Source of the DNA: Kondoa malvinella
Lineage: Eukaryota; Basidiomycota; Agaricostilbomycetes; Agaricostilbales; Kondoaceae
Assembly (NCBI GenBank): GCA_039545315.1
Contig: BCIM01000001.1
Coordinates: 2,203,783 to 2,267,782, forward strand
Reading direction: 5' to 3'
Length of the DNA stretch: 64,000 nucleotides
How positions within the stretch are numbered: the first letter of the stretch is position 1; every line of letters starts with the position of its first letter. The translations under genes were made by a program, and so were the position numbers. Shown one piece after another: positions 19,403-31,909 of the stretch. The notes below the pieces were generated by a model. It saw only the letters and a list, made by a program, of their open reading frames with translations. It did not search any database and was not told the DNA's origin.

Positions 19403-21639
19403 TTACGTCATGGTAGCGACCTCGTGAAGATAAGTACCTGCGCAGATAATCAGCGAGATTCTGCGGCGCCCAGAAAGAGACGTACCGAGCAACTTTGTGC
19501 CTTCGATATAGTTTGATTTGTCGAGCTTCTCGTTAGTCTGTTAGGAACAACAAGTCAGTCTAGCTCCAGTATTGAGGATAAAGACCTACACTGTGAGCAC
19601 CATCGTCCGCGCGACCCATTGGTAGAAGCATGACTGATTTCTTCAATGCTTCTTCGAAGGTGAGAGTGCTGTCAGAGCAAAATCAGCAGTGTACATAAAC
19701 AGCAAGAGAGTAAAGCGTACACCGGGATGCTAGAACATATGGCATCAGTGATGAAACAGAGATAGAGAAGAGTAGACTCACGAGCCACCTTCACGGGTAA
19801 GATCAGGTTCCATGCCATAGACTTCCTTGGTAGCTTTCGCAGCTGCTCTGAAGTTCCTGTGGAATTCGATAGTACTATCAGTGTGTTGTACACTTCAGCA
19901 CATCAAACCGCACCAGTGGTTAGGGTCAGACAACCAAGGTTTCCCTCCATGCAGGCTTGAAACCTTGAGGGTATTCTTGCTTCCCAATTTCTTGAACTCG
20001 TCATTCAAATACTTTGTAACCAACTCAGACACTTTATCAGGTGTCAAATCAGGTACGAGTCGGATCGAGAATTTGCCATGGACGCAAGCGGGAATGACGG
20101 TCTTGCTACCTGCGCCGGAGAAGGCGTTCTCGATTCCGTGGAGGGAGAGCGATGGGTAGCGCATGCGAGCCATGAGGACTTCTGCTTTATCTTCTGAAAT
20201 GCAAGTCTTTGATTTGGTTGCGCCTTCAATGTCCTGTGCGGTCCATGCCCTTATTCAGCTCGTGCTGGGAGGTCGCACATCGGACGCACGCTCAAGCTGA
20301 ATTCCATGACTTCATATCGCTTGCGCTCTTCAGGAGTCAAAGGTGCGACAAGGTCCTTGATGCCAGGGACGAGGATCTCGCCTTTAGGGGTGACGAGCTT
20401 GGAGAAGATGGCAAAGAGGTCAGTCATTGGCTCGTGGACGCATCCTGTCCGACAAACCGTAACAAGTAAGCCTAAGTAAGGCTAACTTGCGCGTCGTCAC
20501 TGACCTCCAAAGACACCAGAGTGCAAGTCGGCAGCTGGTCCAGAGATGGTCACTTTGAAGTAAGAGATACCACGAAGACCGTATGCTGCAGAATACCAAG
20601 GGTGCAATGAGCTCGCATCAAGCAAATAGCGCAAAGTGATCCACTCAAGCAAGGTTTCTGTCCAGTAAAACATCAGCTACAAATCCTGCACCAGCAGCGA
20701 ATAAGCTGACCTTAGTTCCAAGCCAGTAGTTGTCCCTGTACGAAACCGAAGCGAAAATCAGCCAAGAAAGCCGAAGGAGTCGCCGCAAACGCACGAGATG
20801 CAAACAGCATCGACATCCTTCAAGAAAGTCTTTGCTTCACGGTGAACGACTTCATCTAAACCCTCTGATCCACTCTCTTCCATGCCTGTGCACGAGTGAG
20901 TCACGCTATCAGACTAGTCTGAAGGCATCACTGTGAAATGCACCTTCGAAGCACATTTTGAGGTTGACAGGGAATTCGGTACCAGTCTTTTGGTGAGCTT
21001 CAATGACCTGTACATAGCTTAGAAATCACTTCCATAAGATTAGAAGGGCCTCACGTTCAACCAGCCGAGGACTGGGCCTTTGTCGTCGGTACTTCCGCGA
21101 CCAAACATTTGGCCAGTCTCTTTGCTGTGATGAGCTGTCAGAGGAGAATTTAGCAGACGGTAGAGCACGTACTTGTGAGTGAGCTTGAATGGCTCAGTGT
21201 TCCATCCGTCAGAGAGGTTGGCGGGTTGAACGTCAATGTGTCTGTCGGTTCTCTATCAAGATACATCCTAACGTTGACACTCAAATGACAAACGCACCCA
21301 TAGACAAGGATAGTCTTTTTCTTTGGATCTTCACCGTATTGACCGAAAATGACATCTGGTAGTTCCAACTCTTCCCCATCCATTGTATGGTTGCCCAATT
21401 TGACTCTGCGCGTCTTGACATTCAATTTAGTCAATTGATTCTCCATCCAATCTGTCATTTTGTGACATTCAGATCTGCGTGCGCCTTCACCAGAGACCTA
21501 AGACATGAGAGAGAGATAAGGAAACTTTGCATGTGTTGGGGGGAAAAGCGAGAAGTACAGAGGGGATAGCAACTGCTTCTGCTAGACGATCAATGAGACC
21601 ATCTTGGTTTTCTTCAATCCAGTTCTGCCACGTAGTCAT
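19403..21639 (-). CDS. DUG1: Cys-Gly metallodipeptidase (DUG1/CNDP2-like, M20)
   Basis: The N-terminus [19 protein letters not shown] leads into [18 protein letters not shown], typical of the DUG1/CNDP2 dipeptidases. Next come KKKTILVYG and [18 protein letters not shown], whose HxD binds the first zinc, then [16 protein letters not shown], containing the bridging Asp. The lid and second catalytic part include [19 protein letters not shown] and [18 protein letters not shown]. The C-terminus [13 protein letters not shown] ends at 19403. In yeast DUG1 splits Cys-Gly in glutathione turnover in the cytosol. At least ten exons are separated by introns near 50 bases. The first intron lies in the SVSGEG region. 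Confidence 0.93.
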
Positions 21640-21847
21640 GTTTGATTAAATCGTGTGGTAGAGAGGCAACCCGCTCGAGAACTAGAAATGAACTTTAAGA
21701 GGTGACCGCGTCAATTTCACAGCAGGCCGCCTAGCAGATATAAAGCATCAGAAGCAGCTCATTCTAGCCGTAGTACTTTCATTCATTCTCAGCCACATCT
21801 CCTCGCTGACATGACGTCTGTTTTCCCTCCCTCTTCCCAAGCTCACC

Positions 21848-23111
21848 ATGTCTGCCTCACTCAATTCACGCTACAAGAAAGCAGAGCCAGAAGCTACTGC
21901 ACCTGCACCGCAGCCTTCAGAGAGCGAACCAACGCCAGCCAACAACAGCAAATTCACCGTGAATGATGCGAAGGTCTGTCCGACTTATGCTTTCATGCGA
22001 CTGCGAGTTGCTCAAAACTGGTTGTGAACAGCAACATGTCGTGGCTACTGGTAAAGTCGTCGGAGCTTTTGCGAATACAATGATTGGCATGCATCGTACG
22101 TATCTTTCCGTCGGAGTCTTCCATCATCCTGACGCGATACATAGCATTGTTCCTGATGGTGAGCAACACTTGTGCTTTGCTGTATATCAGCTCAGCTCGT
22201 TCTTTCTTTGCAGGGAGAAGCTCTGACTGGTCGACCCGTAAGCTTGCACTCTGCACTAGTCAATTTGACTTGTGTGCAGAACCAAAGCATGCCTACAGGT
22301 CGGTGGGAAACTCAAGAACTCTTCCAAGTCTCTTCTCTCAGCAGCAGAAGAACTTCGCGGTCTCATAGCAGATTCTTCGTTCGTCCTCACTACGTTTTGC
22401 TGCGTAATGTAGCTAAAGCCGGCTGGATCGACGAACAGGAGCGACGTCATTATCCTTATCAATGATAAACTCAGTAAAGATAAAGATCCAAATGGTGAGG
22501 AAAGCAAGAAAACTGGTGAAGTCATTAAACAAGCAGGGTGAGCGGGCACTCTTCTCTTTTCGCTTAAGCGGATAGCGATACTGAGTCGCACTCGCAGGGA
22601 GAATGCCATTGTCGTCGTATCTCGACATCTGAATGAAGCGACTGAGCAATTCACAAAATCCAGTCCGGCCATAAAGAAGAGTTTGCAGAAAAATGGGAAG
22701 CAAGCCATCATTGTGCGTTTGCGCTTCCTTTGTCAGGTATCTGACTGAGTGCAGCTACATTGGCACAGGTAATTGACAAGACGCTCAAAAACCCTCTAGT
22801 TGTGCGTTGTTCTGCATCATCACTGTTGCCGTGTTGAGTTCATCGATATCGTGCAGATCACCGGCATCTCCAAATTCGCAATGTCTCGCGGTATCCCACA
22901 ATCAGCCGCTATGCTCGGTATAGCCTCTTTAGCTCTAAACAAGATTATCGCCGCTTTCCCCGAAGACGATGTAGAAGAAGGACAAATTCGAGAGATTGAC
23001 GCGGAAGAGTTGCATAGGTCTGCGAGCAGGGAAGATGGGGAAGAGAGCGAGAGGGTCGTTAGAGAAGCTGCGGCTGAAGAAGGAAAGAAGGGTGCTTGCG
23101 TGATTGCTTAG
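21848..23111 (+). CDS. Unknown protein with C-terminal CaaX prenylation box
   Basis: Assembled exons start [19 protein letters not shown], a Pro/Glu-rich leader. They continue with [103 protein letters not shown] and [20 protein letters not shown]. The tail is strongly acidic and then ends KKGACVIA. Cys-Val-Ile-Ala at the very C-terminus is a textbook CaaX box: an Ala in the last place favours farnesylation, and yeast a-factor ends the same way. I infer a membrane-anchored protein. No family is recognised for the body, which has helical, mildly amphipathic segments. There are about eight exons. Confidence 0.72.
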
Positions 23112-23619
23112 GCCAGGGTTGAACGGACTGATTTCTGTGTATGCTTGTATGTTTTCCCACGCTGTATTATGCATTCATCTGTTATACACGTCTGCATCTC
23201 AGATGAGCGGCTAGTCAATGTCCTTCGCTTTCTTCGCCGCGAAGCGAGCATCATGTCGTTGGCACCAGATCGCTTGAAGCGATGTTCTGGGCTGATTCTC
23301 GGTCTACAAGACCTAGCAAATGACAAAACAAGCAGTGACAGACTGGCTCAGCTGGCTAAGACAAAACAGTTCTCATCTATGACATTGATTGATTTGCAAG
23401 CACGAAGACACTGTTACAGACTGTACAAACTATCTATACGACCTTCCCGAATACAAACCACCTCTTACTTCTACTCGCTGAGCACATCAAAGCATGGCGA
23501 TGCGCTTATCTGACGAATCCAGCTCGTCGCCAAAGAACCTTTGGAATCGCTCAGAGCCGCAAGCTTCGTTATCAGAGGACTTCTCTGCTCAGACAAAGAA
23601 TAAGCAAGGACCCAAATGA
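23112..23619. other. Convergent 3' region
   Basis: This half-kilobase separates the stop of the CaaX gene from the stop of the kinase gene on the other strand. Frames in it are short and without motifs. I see no RNA gene or repeat. Confidence 0.5.
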
Positions 23620-25795
23620 TCAAAGAGAAAGGAAACGCACAAGAAGCTGACGAGCAATCGGACGACCTTGAGCGTGTTTGTAAACAGTCTGGCGAAGGAA
23701 TAGATCTGCTGTCCAATGGTCGTTTGCAGGACTGAGCTGGACGACTTGCATGTTCTCGTCGATCCAGGCATTGAGTGCTGCTTCGTTGCTGGACTCGACT
23801 GATGAACCGCTCCAGGGATGCGTGGCTTCCAGAAGCTCGACATGACGACTACACGACAGGTCAGTGGACTGAAGGGAATGAAGGGAGATGGCGACTCACT
23901 GCCGAGAGCCCAAATGTCAACTCCCTTAGGAAGATACTCGCCCTCATCCATCTCCGGAGCTCTTTTGCCGATCGTACCAACCAAAGACGCCGTTCTGCCT
24001 AGTGGGTTTTCGCTCATGTCCTTTGCGTGACCCAAGTCAGCTAAACAGAGAACAAAATCAGNACAAAGCGATGACAGCGGAGAATCTCGACTCACAAACA
24101 ACGACGCGGAAAGCATTGTCTCGCTTGACCACGAGGAAATTTTCCATCTTGACGTCGCGGTGTGCAATGTTTCGGCTATGGAGCGCTTCGATGCCAGCGA
24201 TTGCCTGAAAGAATTCGGTCAGCTAGACGAAAGCCGCGCGGAATGAACTGCGTACATCTCGCATGATATAGGCAGCAATATCCAAATCGATCTGACACTT
24301 TTTCGATACCGAGTCCAGCAAATCCCCACGCGCAAGTTCCAACGCCATCTGACAAGATCCGCCCAGCTTTTCGAATCCATAGAAGTGAACGATATTTGGC
24401 TCTTTCCCAACTCTGGCTTTCAACAACAGCTGTGCTTCAGCTTGCATCCTGCTGGCGAGCTCTGGCTTCAAAGGAGTCTTGATAGCGACTAGCTGGCCGG
24501 TTCTGTGGTGCTTGCCCAGATCAACGCGACCTTCACCGCCTATTTGCAGATGCTGTATGACGACATAGACACCTTTGCCTGATTGGATAAGGCCTTCATC
24601 CTATGTCAAAGTAGTCAGCTCGGTACAGGACTAGATCGCTAAAGTCCGACACACCTCAGACATGTCGGAGTCCATATCAGAGTCTTGAAGCACATCTCGC
24701 ATGCGAATTCTAGGAATTGCGACAGCAGGAGCAGGGGTATGTAGGCGACCTTTGGGTAGACGACGTGCGCGGGTAGAGGACTTGGCTTCGGGCGCAGGTG
24801 CTTTGGCAGGAAGTTTGCGAGTCTGTTGCCTGAGGAGCCTTGCTTGGTAGCCTCTGGTGCGAGATGCGATAGGAGGGGAGTCAATACGAGCAGCAATTGT
24901 GCGAGGTTCTGAACACAAGACATCAGCAAGATGGAGACTTGGTGAAGAAAGCACATACTCTTCGAAGTCGGTTGCTCTGGCTCATCTTCTTCGTCGACTT
25001 GTCTGGCGTGCTGGAAGTGAACAAGTATCAACTCGGGCTCGGATCATCAAGGCAACATAAAGCTTACCTTTAGTGGTTGATCCCTGTCAGGCATTGGCCG
25101 GCGGATCTCATCGAATGCTGCTCGCCATGACGTTTTCTGTCAAAAAAGGACAGAAAGCAAGGATTAGATTCCATGCACTGTAAAACACGTCGAATTGCGG
25201 AAATATGAGAGAAGATTTGGCTGCATCTGATGTCGAGGCACTTCCACACGCAGATACAGATTTCCATCCAGGGTTTGGTGTAACAATAAAGTCCCCTGTC
25301 TACCTGTAGGGCATATTGCGCTGAAGGCTCGTCGACGCGCAAAGTGAGGGTATCTCCCAAAATCTGCTCACATAATGTAAAGCCTAAATGGCTCCCATGC
25401 GTAAAGCCTAAGTGTTCGAGATTCCTTGCGTTGTGCAGAGGAAGATTGGAGTGTAGAGAAGAATTGGATGTGAGAGACAGAAAATGGATGCTTACATCTT
25501 TAAGCAGGGTAGTAAGGAAGCTTTTTCGGTATCTATATGCTAGACCAGCAGCCTTGTTGGTTTGCATAGCTTTGGCTTGTGCTGCATGGACGTCGTTCCA
25601 TTCTTCCTGAACGAGATACGTAGCATTCCGGGCGAGCTGGATATCGCTGAGCTTGGTCTTCGTGCAGGTCAAGATGCTGCGCAAAATGTGCGGCAGCACT
25701 TGCTCTTTCTTCGTGTCCCAGAGATCAAAGCCGATGGCCGTGCCAATGATGTTGGATTGTGGAGCTATAGGTGCGAAGCAGGTGTCGAGTGTCAT
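23620..25795 (-). CDS. Protein kinase with divergent DLG motif and N-terminal extension
   Basis: The start MTLDTCFAPIAPQSNIIG opens an unrecognised N-terminal region of roughly 240 residues, with LRVDEPSAQYALQ and a basic Pro/Ala-rich stretch. Then comes a protein kinase domain. GGEGRVDLGKHHRTGQLVAIK carries the glycine loop and the VAIK lysine. IAHRDVKMENFLV is the catalytic loop HRDxKxxN, LADLGHAKD stands at the DFG position with Leu for Phe, and GTIGKRAPEMDEGEYLPKGV is the APE and substrate-site segment. The C-lobe is short and ends ARQLLVRFLSL. The catalytic residues are present, so it is probably active. I cannot assign a subfamily. The single ambiguous base (24062) lies in the intron just before the LADLGH exon and does not affect coding. 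Confidence 0.82.
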
Positions 25796-26411
25796 GATAT
25801 AGTAGAACGCGTATTTCGAAGGACGGGAGAAAGGCGACAGAACGGATACGGGCGAGAAGAAGAGGGAGAGCGCAAACCAGACCAGCCAAAAAGGAGCTAC
25901 ATCTCAAAACGGAAGGAGGACGCAGGCACGCAAAACGAATGACAAGCATAGCAGAATGAACCAGGACGAGGAATGTGCCTTGAAATGAACGCGACAGACA
26001 AGCCCCAGAAAGGAGGTGACGTACAGTAGCTGTGTCAGTGTGTCAAAGATACGATAGCAGAAGTCAAAGCATAAAATAGGGCAATGGAACTGGATAGGAA
26101 GTCGAACATGAATTTTGATATGGAAGCGAACGGCACACAGGACAGGCAAGACAGTACAAGCCATAAGGAGAGACGATCCACAGCCATACGCACTGCGTCG
26201 CATTGTACGTCGACCTGAGAGTTTGGCCGCAGAAGGTTGCATGAAGCAATTCGAAATCAGCCAGCTACGGGCGATGTCATGCACACGTCCTGGTATCTCA
26301 GTAGCTATTGGTATGGTGCGGCTGCTATCTGATGTCATAAGACTTGCGCAAGTGGTCGGACGAGAACAAGAGCAGCATATTTGTATTTCAGCATCTTATC
26401 ACTATACCAGC
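25796..26411. other. Divergent promoter region
   Basis: This is 616 bases between the start codons of the kinase gene (minus) and RRP45 (plus). It must hold both promoters. A minus-strand frame of 144 codons (26338-25904) has an ATG but reads as Cys/Leu-rich sequence with no motif, and I do not call it. Confidence 0.5.
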
Positions 26412-27565
26412 ATGCCGCGAGAACTAGAGCCTTCGACTATAGAAGCTGATTTCACCTTGTCTGCCATACGCAAAGGTCTTCGACTGGACAACCGCGCATT
26501 GACTGATTACCGGTCGCTCGCTCTAAATTTCAATTCGAATGAATTTGGCTTCTGCGAATGCCAGCTGGGCTCTACTAGGTCCGTCTAGTCTTTGATAGAA
26601 GTATGATAAAGCTGATCTTCTTGGGTATAGAGTAGCAGCGCAAGTCTCGGCTGAGATAGTGAAGCCGCAACCTGAAAGACCTTACGAAGGGTTCCTGCTC
26701 GTTAACGCTGAGATATCACCTATGGCTTCCAGTGTGTATGAGTCGGGGAGGTTAGTCATCTTACGGTCGGATGGAGTGAGCTGACAAGACAGTAGACCGT
26801 CAGAAGAGGAAACCATCATTGCACGTTTACTGGAGAAAGCGCTGCGAAGAAGCGGTGCAGTAGATCAAGAGTCTCTTTGTATAGTAGCTGGTCAGAAGGT
26901 CAGTCACGTTGCACGCTGTTCTTCAGTCGTGCTCAGTTGTGAAAATCGGTATCAGGTCTGGTCAATACGAGTCGACCTACATTTCTTGGATGACGAAGGC
27001 AACCTAGTGGATTGCGCATGTATAGCTGCTATGGCTGCGTTACTGCATTTCCGAAGACCGGATGTGTCTGTCTCTGGGGAAGAAGTTACAGTGGTAAGGA
27101 TTGCTCTTTTCTACTCGCTGGAGAATTTCAAAGACCGGATTGTTACAGCATTCACTGGAAGAACGAGTCCCGATACCATTATCAATACATCACTCGCCTT
27201 TCTGTATAACGTTTGCTTTTCTAGGAGAAGAGTAAGCTCAAACTCTCAGTCACACCTGTCCGAGGCTGACTGCGGTATACAGAAACTTTGCAGTCCTCGA
27301 TCCCTCACATCTAGAATCGCAACTCGCTTCCGGAACATTAACCATGACTCTCAACGCCCAGCGCGAGATTTGTGTTCTGACAAAAGCAGGAGGTAGTCCA
27401 ATGAGCGTGGATGAGATTATGCGATGTGTGAATCTGGCGAGTAAGAAAGTGAAGGAGATTGATGCGCTGGTGAAAGAAGCGCTGGAGAAGGACGCTGTAA
27501 GGCGGAAAGTACACGAAGGTGATTCGGGTCTGGGAGAGATGTTGTTGCAGAAGAGACAGGCGTAG
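26412..27565 (+). CDS. RRP45: Exosome complex component RRP45
   Basis: The protein begins MPRELEPSTIEADFTLSAIR, then KGLRLDNRALTDYRSLALNF and GFCECQLGSTRVAAQVSAEI, the RNase PH fold signature of the RRP45/PM-Scl-75 group. Next come KALRRSGAVDQESLCIVAGQ and VWSIRVDLHFLDDEGNLVDC, followed by the ACIAAMAALLHFRRPDVSV helix. The C-terminal exon carries LTMTLNAQREICVLTKAGG. RRP45 is one of the six ring subunits of the nuclear and cytoplasmic RNA exosome and is not itself catalytic in most eukaryotes. Introns of about 45-60 bases split at least five exons. The stop is 103 bases upstream of IES6 on the same strand. Confidence 0.92.
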
Positions 27566-27668
27566 AGCGTGCAATTGTACAGATAGATGTCTATAGACCT
27601 TTACCTGCTTTGCGAAGCATCGCGCTTTTACTCGCACTTCTTACCTTACTCCGCGTCGATCAAGCAAC

Positions 27669-28336
27669 ATGTCAGTAAAGCCATACTGAGCTGTCAGACA
27701 TAGCTGAATAAAGTTCACAAGGCCTCCCAAACGCGTTGCAGACTCGGCAGAAGGCACACCGCAGCCTGATTCCCTCGCTACAATACATTCATTCGCCGAC
27801 TTGCCCAAGCCATGGAAGAACCCGAATTACAAAAAGAACACTGGCAGACGCACCAAAACACTCAAACAAGTCTTGGCTGCAGAAAGAGAAAAGGTCTTTG
27901 TCAAGCCCGAGCCGAAAGCACCTCGCCCAAGAGGGTTTCAGAAAAAGGCGGTGAGGGAGAGCATAGCAGCTGAGAGGCAGGCAGAGCTGGAGAGCGGTCA
28001 GACTACACCTGCTGTAAGGGAGAACGTCACTACTTGTACGTTCGCAGCGTCGTCTTTGAGTCTGGGTGCTGATATCTCAGTAGACTTTTCGGTCGAAGCC
28101 CCACCTTCTCTTCTACCTGCTAAAAAGTACTGCGATGTCACTGGTCTACCTGCGCTGTATACAGACCCGAAGAGCAAGCTGCGATATCACAGCACGGAGA
28201 TTTACGAACTGATCAGAAGCTTCGTGAGTCGGCATCAACAGTGTCTCGAGGAACTACTGTTCACATAGATTAACAGCCTCCTTCGGCTGATCAAGCGTAT
28301 CTTGGAGTTCGAGGAGCCTCGACGCAAATCGTGTAA
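27669..28336 (+). CDS. IES6: INO80 complex subunit IES6 (YL1 C-terminal domain)
   Basis: The body reads PPKRVADSAEGTPQPDS, then FADLPKPWKNPNYKKNTGRR, a basic region, and the YL1_C domain YCDVTGLPALYTDPKSKLRY with HSTEIYELIRSF. After an intron it ends PPSADQAYLGVRGASTQIV. This matches IES6, the INO80 chromatin-remodelling subunit that works with Arp5 at nucleosomes. The start codon appears to be split: AT at 27669-27670, a GTCAGT donor, an acceptor ending ACAAG near 27720, then G. Joined, this gives ATG in frame with the PPKRV exon. No in-frame ATG precedes the conserved region within the second exon, which supports the split start. Confidence 0.88.
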
Positions 28337-28632
28337 TGCTTCGACCACCTTTCTGCCAAGCTAGTACATCGTTCGAATCAACACGCAATCGGCGTTAGCT
28401 CTCTGGGCAGCAGCAATTACTTGCAAACAACAGACGTAGCTTCTGCTAGTTTGGCGACTCTCACGTACGCTGAACCAATCTCCGGTTCAGGACACCAATA
28501 CAGGACAGCAAGAGTCATATTGTGCAGCTGGTCGCGAGTAGTACGCAATACTCTATCACGAGACGAAGGCATGCAAAGGGCATAATGTAAATACACCATG
28601 TGATTGTACCAAACCAAGCAGAACGAGCCAAG

Positions 28633-31600
28633 CTACTCAGGAGATTCGCTGATCTCACTCTCGCTCTCGCTGTGATCCTCTCCAAACATGGCAAACGCTC
28701 GATGCCCACTGTTCTGGGACGGTCGTCGAGCGATCTGATCATTCTCCAACACTTCCTTGGCTTTGGTCGGCGATAGAGGTTTCTTGTGTGCGAAGCGGGA
28801 TGAGCCATTGAATCGTTTCTGTTCTGGTTCGTGTTGCCAGTCTCGATCGCCAGATTCGCCGTCATGTGGTGTAAAGTCATGCTCTAGTCGAGATGCAGCT
28901 GTATGACGATGGCTAAGCCGAGGTGGATGAGGTATTGATGATGCTGCAAAGCGGTCGACGAGAACATCATGCAGCGAATGCGTCGAGTTTCCAGACGCTT
29001 TCGACACAGACGACTTCTTGGCGTCGACTTTGGCTCTAGGCGAAGAAGGAGTCGACGCTTCGGAAGGGACTTCGCTGCAGTCGTCAATGTCAAATGTGCC
29101 ATCCTCCTCTTCTTCCGCTTCTGGTGCTGGCTCCTGTCTGGGGACATGGGCAGTATCGCCAGTTTGCTGCTTGTCTGCCGAGGTATTCTTGACAGGTTCC
29201 GACTGCTTGTCTTCCTCAATGACGACAAATGACTTTTGCCTTTGTCTTTCGTTCCATTTCAGCGTTCTTGCAATCGAGTGGAACCAGTCTGAGCTCTGTG
29301 TCTCGGCGCCTGTATGTGCATCAGCTCTTGCCAGTGAGATCATCGTTCTACTTACAGACTGTCGGGAAGGGATATTGACTAGCGGTAACCTTGATGTGGT
29401 CGCCCTCTAGATGGACGTATGAGTCGCTGGCAGGTAAGACAGCAAAGATTACCTACGCCTGAGCTCGATTCGCCCTCGCCCATCAAAGCTTGCCCAGGCT
29501 GTTGCTCTTGAGTTATATGGCACGCATAAGCGAATCTCCATCGAATCAGGTAATAGAACAGGTCGGAAAGAAAGAGTGTGCGGGCAGATTGGAGTGACAA
29601 GAATAGCTGGAATTTCGGGATGAACCAGAGAGCCGCCAGCCGACAGCTGTTACGTAGATCAGCACACGAAAGCAGATTCGACGGGCACACGTACAGAGTA
29701 AGCTGTTGATCCCGTCGGTGTCGAGATACAAAGCCCATCTGCTTGAACAGTGGTTATATGTTGCTCGTCGCCTATAGCACTGCGTCAGAGGGAGGTGGTC
29801 TAAGTAAGAAGCAAGACTTGCCAAAAAGCTCGAGAAGAGAAACATAAGGACTAGGACCCCGGTCGACAGTCAAGTCATTGATGACCTCCTGTGAGACGGA
29901 CGAATCTGGTATCAGCCATGAAGGTGACATCAGCTTCTACCACTCACAAATTGCTCGACTGGTCGCGTCGTAAAGCACATGACCTCCTTATCTTTCCCGC
30001 TTTCAGAAAACTTCGCCGCTCCGCCTTCAATCGTATCCCAATCATTATTGCTTATATCGCTGGTAAAGATTTGACCCGTCTTGCCTGATCTGACTGCTCT
30101 TCGTCCGCAATCGCTTTCCACGGCACGATATACTGTACAGGTGAAACGCATGCGCAAGTTGACTCGCACACCTTCGTTAGCTACGCTGGATAGGACATTC
30201 TGGTGGTTCTTGAAATCTTGGTTGGTGAGGAAACCGAGACTGCCTAAGGAGAATGGGATGATAGGCGGAGAGACTCGTTGAAACAGCCATGATGCGAATA
30301 AAACAGTCCCATCTCCCCCGAGCTGATTGCACCCTCAGTCTAGTTCAGGGAATACGAGTGAAAACTTACTGTGATGACAAAGTCGAAAAGTTGAGGGCTT
30401 CGAGTACACATAGCAGCATCCCAATACCGAAGTTGCCCTTCATCGCTATCGCCTGATGGCTCTCGTCCATGTCCAGAGGTATAAGGTGTAGTCGGTCGAG
30501 AAGTAGGTGTACTGCTAGTGAGCTTGATGTTGACCTTCGAGCGTCTGGCTGTCCCGATGTTGCCTTCTGCCAGACTAGACAATGTTGGTACTGAAACGGC
30601 TGATCCGCGTCTTGATGGACGTCGAGCAAGAGGTCGAAATAAATAAGGGTAGTCTCGCTCTATACCTGCCGCGTCGAAGCGTTTCGACTTCTTTAGCTGA
30701 TGGTCGACATATCTGGCAGATAATTGAGCTAAATTATAGACGCTAGTCTGTGGACTGACACTGTAACGCCTCGTTCCTTGTTACTAGGCATCTCTGTCAT
30801 GATCCAAATGGCCATCTCTCGCGTTAAGCGTATGAGGTGATTATCTCTTGCTTTGGTGATGATCATGATCGAATTGATATTTGACTTGATCCTCGCACGT
30901 CCTGTCAGGTTGAAAGAGCCAGGTGAGACCCAAAATTGGTCAGACGGGCATCCCACTGACCTAGCTGCTTCGACATTTCCCGCACGCTAGTAGCCGTTTC
31001 GGCCAACTTCCTCGTCAAACTGGATGCTTCATCTTCGCTTCCCGACAGATCAGAGGAATCATCTTCAGAAGCAGTAGAGCTATCGCTTTCATCCTCCATA
31101 GCGTTTGGATGTAGGTTCGCCGGATTCCGTCTTGGCGTGTCCATGTTGTTTGCCTTATTGAGACTTTGTACAACGCTGCTCATCATAGAGTGTATCTCGG
31201 GCGACTTTTGTGCGTCGATGCCAGATGGAGTCCGTTGTCCTGTTTTCTTTCTCTTCTTGCGAGCTTTCCGCTCCTCTGCTTGCTGATTCATCGCAGAGTT
31301 GTTGGACAGGGCAGAGTCAAATTGCGAGTGCACATAGCATGCAGAAGGAGATAAGAGAGGAGCATTCGCAGAGAGCAGTGTTCTATGGGTCGCAGCAACA
31401 TCGGACTGAAGAGCAGTGCATCAGAACTATCGTTCACCGGCCGAACGCTGACGAACCTCGCCATTGGCTTTGCCATTCGCTGCGTACGAAGTACTTGCTT
31501 CAGGCAAGTGGAATTGGGGCCTTCGCTTGGCCAGCAGACTTGTGGACGAGGCAGTCCCAGGTTGAAACGATTCACTATTCATAGCATTCGATCCAAGACA

Positions 31601-31909
31601 GGCAGGATAAAGGCTACGAGGCACGTTCGTGGATTGTTTAGGCGTAGGCAGGCCACCTTCACTTGCGTTAGATCCGGTGGAAGCAGTTCTCTGATGAGCG
31701 CCTAGCGATAACTGCTTGGGCGGAAGCTGCTGTTTGACTGGTAGAGATCGCTCGCCGTAGCTGTTCTTGTGATACAACACAGGTCTCACTGGAACAAGGT
31801 CTGGGCTGCCTTCACTGGTGTCTTCCAATTGGACGTTGGGGTTCAAGTCTAGAGCCATCGCAAGATCTTGAACACGAGAGACCACCTCGACAGGAAGTAG
31901 ATGGGACAT
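28633..31909 (-). CDS. UTR1: NAD(H) kinase with long N- and C-terminal extensions
   Basis: The conserved core shows [18 protein letters not shown], the GGDGTVLF motif of NAD kinases (LGGDGTVL), [20 protein letters not shown], then [35 protein letters not shown] and [20 protein letters not shown] with RPVLLPDS. The GGDGT and PTGSTAYS motifs form the ATP and NAD site. The enzyme makes NADP from NAD; the yeast relatives are UTR1, YEF1 and POS5. About 400 residues upstream of the core are Ser/Pro-rich with a basic KARKKRKK run and an acidic patch. About 215 residues follow the core ([14 protein letters not shown], then [10 protein letters not shown]), which is unusual. The start at 31909 ([12 protein letters not shown]) is tentative; a spliced start at 32024 also keeps frame. 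Confidence 0.85.

Noticed and set aside
22413..22711. Minus-strand frames with hydrophobic Phe/Leu stretches
   Set aside because: They lie over well-supported plus-strand exons of the CaaX gene.
25904..26338. 144-codon minus-strand frame between the kinase and RRP45
   Set aside because: Cys/Leu-rich, no motif, and it fills a divergent promoter; it lacks the look of coding sequence seen in its neighbours.
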